Assembly: GCF_036226445.1 (NCBI RefSeq)
Contig: NZ_CP108474.1
Coordinates: 3,100,001-3,164,000 of the forward strand
Reading direction: 5' to 3'
DNA length: 64,000 nt
Source: Streptomyces sp. NBC_01255
GTDB lineage: Bacteria > Actinomycetota > Actinomycetes > Streptomycetales > Streptomycetaceae
The position numbers and the translations under genes were made by a program. The notes below the pieces were generated by a model. That model was not told the origin of the DNA. It saw only the letters and a program-made list of their open reading frames with translations, and searched no databases. Of this stretch, positions 61,351 through 64,000 are shown piece after piece. The first letter of the stretch is position 1; each line of letters opens with the position of its first letter.

Positions 61351-61380
61351 TTGACAACGCGATTGGTCTGGACCAGCTTG
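61351..61380 (+). promoter_or_regulatory. chitinase promoter with overlapping DasR-like box
   Basis: TTGACA at 61351 is an exact -35. ATTGGTCTGGACCAGC at 61362-61377 matches about 12 of 16 positions of the DasR box (dre, ACTGGTCTAGACCACT) and sits in the promoter spacer/-10 region. Family knowledge: DasR represses chitinase genes until amino sugars release it. Confidence 0.75.
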
Positions 61381-61498
61381 TGCGACAACGGTGGCCACCG
61401 TCCGCACCCCCGCAGCAGCCTCGTACCCCCGTACGAGCCCCTCCGTACGACGACGTACGGCACCTCCACATCCCCAACTCCCCCACCGGAGGATGCAC

Positions 61499-63214
61499 GT
61501 GGACCGCACCACCACCCGCCCGCACGCACGTCGATGGCTCGGCGGAGCCCTCGCGATCGCCGTCGGCTCCGGGCTCGTCCTCGTCGGCGGAGCCGGCACC
61601 GCGCAGGCGGCCGACGTCAACGTCGCCAAGAACGCCGGGTTCGAGAACGGCCTCGCCAACTGGGCCTGTTCCGCGGGGAGCGGCGCCGCCGTCTCCTCGC
61701 CGGTACGCACCGGGGCCGGCGCCCTGAAGGCCACCCCGGCCGGCCTCGACAACGCCAAGTGCGTGCAGACCGTGGCCGTCAAGCCCAACTCCACGTACAC
61801 GCTGAGCGCCTGGGTCCAGGGCGGGTACGCCTACCTCGGCGCGAGCGGCACCGGGACCGGCACGGGCAGCGTCTCCACCTGGACGCCCGACAGCGCCGCC
61901 TGGAAGCAGCTCACCACCACCTTCACCACCGGCGCGAGCACCACCTCCGTCGAGGTCTACACCCACGGCTGGTACGGCACGTCCCCCTACCTGGTCGACG
62001 ACGTGAGCGTCTTCGGCCCCGACGGGGGCGGCGGCCAGGACCCCGACCCCGTCATCCCGGCCACCCCCGCCGGCCTCGCCGCCGGCACGGTCACGTCGAG
62101 CTCCGTCGCCCTCAGCTGGGGCGCGGTCTCCGGCGCCACCGGCTACAAGGTCTACCGCGACGGCGCCAACCCCCAGACGGTGACCGGCACGTCCACCACC
62201 GTGACCGGCCTCACCGCCGACACCGCCTACCAGTTCCAGGTCGCCGCGACGAACTCCGCGGGCGAGTCCGCCAAGTCCACGGCCGTGTCGGCCCGCACCG
62301 CCAAGGTCACCGACCCGGGCCCCGGCCCGGCCGTGCCCAAGCACGCACTCACCGGCTACTGGCAGAACTTCAACAACGGCGCGACCGTCCAGAAGCTGCG
62401 GGACGTGCAGGCGCAGTACGACATCATCGCCGTCTCCTTCGCCGACTCGACCACCACGCCCGGCCAGATCGTCTTCAACCTCGACCCGGCCGTCGGCTAC
62501 GCCTCCACCGCCGACTTCAAGGCCGACGTCGCGGCCAAGAAGGCGGCCGGCAAGTCCGTGATCATCTCGGTCGGCGGCGAGAAGGGCAACGTCACGATCA
62601 ACAGTGACGCGAGCGCGACCGCCTTCGCGAACAGCGCGTACGCCCTGATGCAGGAGTACGGATTCAACGGGGTCGACATCGACCTGGAGCACGGCATCAA
62701 CTCCACGTACCTGACCAAGGCGCTGCGCCAGCTCTCCGCCAAGGCCGGTTCGTCGATGGTCCTGACGATGGCCCCGCAGACCATCGACATGCAGAACACC
62801 GGCACCGAGTACTTCAAGACGGCGCTCGCCGTGAAGGACATCCTCACGGTCGTCAACATGCAGTACTACAACAGCGGTTCGATGCTGGGCTGCGACGGCA
62901 AGGTGTACAGCCAGGGCTCGGTGGACTTCCTCACCGCGCTCGCCTGCATCCAGATCCAGGGCGGTCTCGACCCGTCCCAGGTCGGCCTGGGCGTCCCCGC
63001 CTCCACGCGGGGCGCGGGCAGCGGTTACGTCGACCCGTCGATCGTGAAGAACGCGCTCGACTGCCTGACCAAGCTCACCGGCTGCGGCACCTACAAGCCG
63101 GCCCAGGCCTGGCCGACGCTGCGCGGCGCGATGACCTGGTCGACCAACTGGGACGCGACGGCAGGCAACGCCTGGTCGAACGCCGTCGGCCCGCACGTCC
63201 ACAACCTCCCCTAG
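61499..63214 (+). CDS. secreted GH18 chitinase (CBM-FN3-GH18)
   Basis: A 571-aa protein. GTG 61499 is favoured over ATG 61493 because GGAGG is six bases upstream of the GTG. Signal peptide 1-38 (ending AQA-A). A carbohydrate-binding module (NAGFENGLANWAC, about 41-172), a Gly/Asp/Pro linker, a fibronectin III domain (about 188-268) and a GH18 barrel (282-571). The catalytic motif is GVDIDLE with the acid E397; VIISVGGEKG and YYNSGSM are other barrel motifs. It hydrolyses chitin outside the cell. Confidence 0.96.
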   Translation: MDRTTTRPHARRWLGGALAIAVGSGLVLVGGAGTAQAADVNVAKNAGFENGLANWACSAGSGAAVSSPVRTGAGALKATPAGLDNAKCVQTVAVKPNSTYTLSAWVQGGYAYLGASGTGTGTGSVSTWTPDSAAWKQLTTTFTTGASTTSVEVYTHGWYGTSPYLVDDVSVFGPDGGGGQDPDPVIPATPAGLAAGTVTSSSVALSWGAVSGATGYKVYRDGANPQTVTGTSTTVTGLTADTAYQFQVAATNSAGESAKSTAVSARTAKVTDPGPGPAVPKHALTGYWQNFNNGATVQKLRDVQAQYDIIAVSFADSTTTPGQIVFNLDPAVGYASTADFKADVAAKKAAGKSVIISVGGEKGNVTINSDASATAFANSAYALMQEYGFNGVDIDLEHGINSTYLTKALRQLSAKAGSSMVLTMAPQTIDMQNTGTEYFKTALAVKDILTVVNMQYYNSGSMLGCDGKVYSQGSVDFLTALACIQIQGGLDPSQVGLGVPASTRGAGSGYVDPSIVKNALDCLTKLTGCGTYKPAQAWPTLRGAMTWSTNWDATAGNAWSNAVGPHVHNLP

Positions 63215-63233
63215 CGGTTACGGGGATTCCCGC

Positions 63234-63267
63234 ACGCAGCGCCGCCGCTCCCCCGGCGGCGCTGCGT
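63234..63267 (+). terminator. chitinase terminator
   Basis: A 14-bp perfect GC-rich stem with a 6-base loop, 20 bases after the stop. Confidence 0.75.
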
Positions 63268-63308
63268 CGCGTTTCCGCGCTGCCACCCACCCGGCCGGAG
63301 GCGAGTTC

Positions 63309-63348
63309 CGGCCGTGCCACCTCGACGGCGGCCGTGCCACCTCGACGG
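63309..63348. repeat. 20-bp perfect tandem duplication
   Basis: CGGCCGTGCCACCTCGACGG occurs twice without a gap (63309-63328, 63329-63348). It interrupts the kinase remnant's frame. Confidence 0.9.
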
Positions 63349-63564
63349 CGACGGCACGCCCGCCACGCCATCGGGCCAGGTGGACGGTTCCTGGGTCGTC
63401 TTCACCTAGCTTGTGCTCGATGACGTATCCGCCGATGAGGGTCCCCCACGGGCCGGCATGGCCGAACTCATCGTCTTGACCGGTCCATGACATGCCTTCA
63501 CCATGTGGCCGGACACCCGCACGAGTTTGTCGCACTCCCCCACACTCCCCACCCAGGAGACACC

Positions 63565-64000
63565 ATGCGACGTCCCACCCGCGGCAGAAGGTCCGCCACC
63601 CTCGCGGCCCTCGTGGCGCTCGCCCTCGCGGCGCCCCTCTCCGCTCTCTCCTCACCCGCCGGGGCCGACCCGGCGCCGACCGCCGCCCGTATCGCCTCCG
63701 GCGCCGAGGAGGTGATCCGGCAGTACGAGGTCGCCGGACCGTCCACCCCGGCCGCCCGCACCGCGCTCACCGCCACCGGCGTCTCGATCGACGAGGTCGA
63801 CGCCCGCTCGGTCGTCGTCAGCGCCAACACCGAGCAGCTCGCCCGCCTCAAGGCGCTCGGCTACAAGCCGGTCGCCCTCCCCGGCCCGCCGAACCGCAAC
63901 ACCACCGAGGGCCACACGCACGACGAGGCCCTCGGCCCGCTCGACTTCCCCTCCGCCGACGCGAGGTACCACAACTACGCGGAGATGAACGCGGAGATCG
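63565..64000 (+). CDS. secreted M14 zinc carboxypeptidase, 3' end outside window
   Basis: 145 codons are visible. AGGAGAC precedes the ATG. The signal peptide (RRSATLAALVALALAAPLSALSSPAGA) is followed by a pro-region (VIRQYEVAGPSTPAARTALTATG in parts, ARSVVVSANTEQLARLKALGYKPVALP). YHNYAEMNAEI begins the M14 catalytic domain. The zinc ligands are beyond the window. It would trim C-terminal residues of extracellular peptides, in keeping with the neighbouring chitinase. Confidence 0.85.
   Translation, partial: MRRPTRGRRSATLAALVALALAAPLSALSSPAGADPAPTAARIASGAEEVIRQYEVAGPSTPAARTALTATGVSIDEVDARSVVVSANTEQLARLKALGYKPVALPGPPNRNTTEGHTHDEALGPLDFPSADARYHNYAEMNAEI

Larger units (their letters stand above)
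63218..63493 (-). pseudogene. remnant of a Ser/Thr protein kinase N-lobe
   Basis: From the ATG at 63493 the frame reads GTLIGGYVIEHKLGEDDPGT, then VHLARWRGGRAVAVEVARP, the pattern of a protein-kinase N-lobe (GGYxLxxxLGxGGxGxVxLA, VAVKVxRPELA). The glycine loop is degenerate and the catalytic Lys is Glu. A 20-bp tandem duplication then shifts the frame; skipping it restores RPELA. After about 25 more codons the region becomes the chitinase terminator, so the rest of the kinase is gone. Not expected to be functional. Confidence 0.6.

Noticed and set aside
61076..63202. 708-codon minus-strand frame across the chitinase gene
   Set aside because: Antisense shadow in GC-rich DNA; the plus frame has clear GH18, FN3 and CBM motifs.

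Overview
The window is high-GC, single-strand-dense DNA with very strong third-position GC bias, frequent GTG starts, 4-bp ATGA/GTGA gene overlaps, a WhiB-family regulator, a DUF1707 protein, a SpoIIE-type phosphatase and long GC-rich hairpin terminators. All of this points to a Streptomyces (or very close relative) chromosome. The block ychF-ppgK-ispH-xseA-xseB-glpX-wbl-fumB-fumC matches, from memory, the conserved core region of S. coelicolor around SCO5040-5060, so most of the first 35 kb looks like vertically inherited core. No tRNA, rRNA, IS element or CRISPR array was seen.

Layout. (1) 1-4.1 kb: a conflict-like cassette. It holds a STAND-type P-loop NTPase (cut by the window edge), a class III nucleotidyl-cyclase-like protein, a divergent two-TM Pycsar-type effector, and a convergent Crp/Fnr regulator with an apparently intact cyclic-nucleotide phosphate-binding motif. 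This is the most interesting system in the window. (2) 4.2-23.4 kb: core metabolism (ychF, DUF6542 protein, polyphosphate glucokinase, ispH, APC permease, exonuclease VII, nitroreductase, class II FBPase, WhiB, both fumarases) interleaved with small secreted proteins. (3) 23.5-32.1 kb: SpoIIE phosphatase with a collagen-like N-terminus, a bifunctional PBP, and a PadR-ABC-FtsX efflux operon. (4) 32.1-44.2 kb: oxyR/ahpCD, AI-2E transporter operon, SLT lytic protein, phoH, uppS, aldo/keto reductase, prepilin peptidase, DUF192, PIG-V-like mannosyltransferase. (5) 44.2-50.3 kb: an accessory patch with an AbiEi/DUF559 nuclease-like gene, a beta-propeller lipoprotein, a truncated S1-domain gene, an ArsR-DUF2071 pair and a frameshifted SUKH-like immunity gene. 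(6) 50.4-61.0 kb: a split Tad/Flp pilus locus. One operon carries the Flp pilin, a TadG-like protein, a lipoprotein and an OmpA-domain protein; the other carries cpaB, cpaE, two TadE-like pseudopilins, cpaF, tadB and tadC, headed by a zinc-knuckle protein. A GntR/zinc-ribbon accessory module lies between them. (7) 61-64 kb: a 12-bp minisatellite, a DasR-box-controlled GH18 chitinase, a protein-kinase remnant and the start of an M14 carboxypeptidase.

How genes work together. The cyclase-like protein could make or sense a nucleotide signal read by the membrane effector and/or the Crp regulator. OxyR divergently faces ahpCD. PadR is translationally coupled to its ABC exporter. The prepilin peptidase at 41.6 kb would process the pilins at 52-58 kb. 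The chitinase is likely de-repressed by amino-sugar signals. Functions are read from motifs and family knowledge; no database search was possible.
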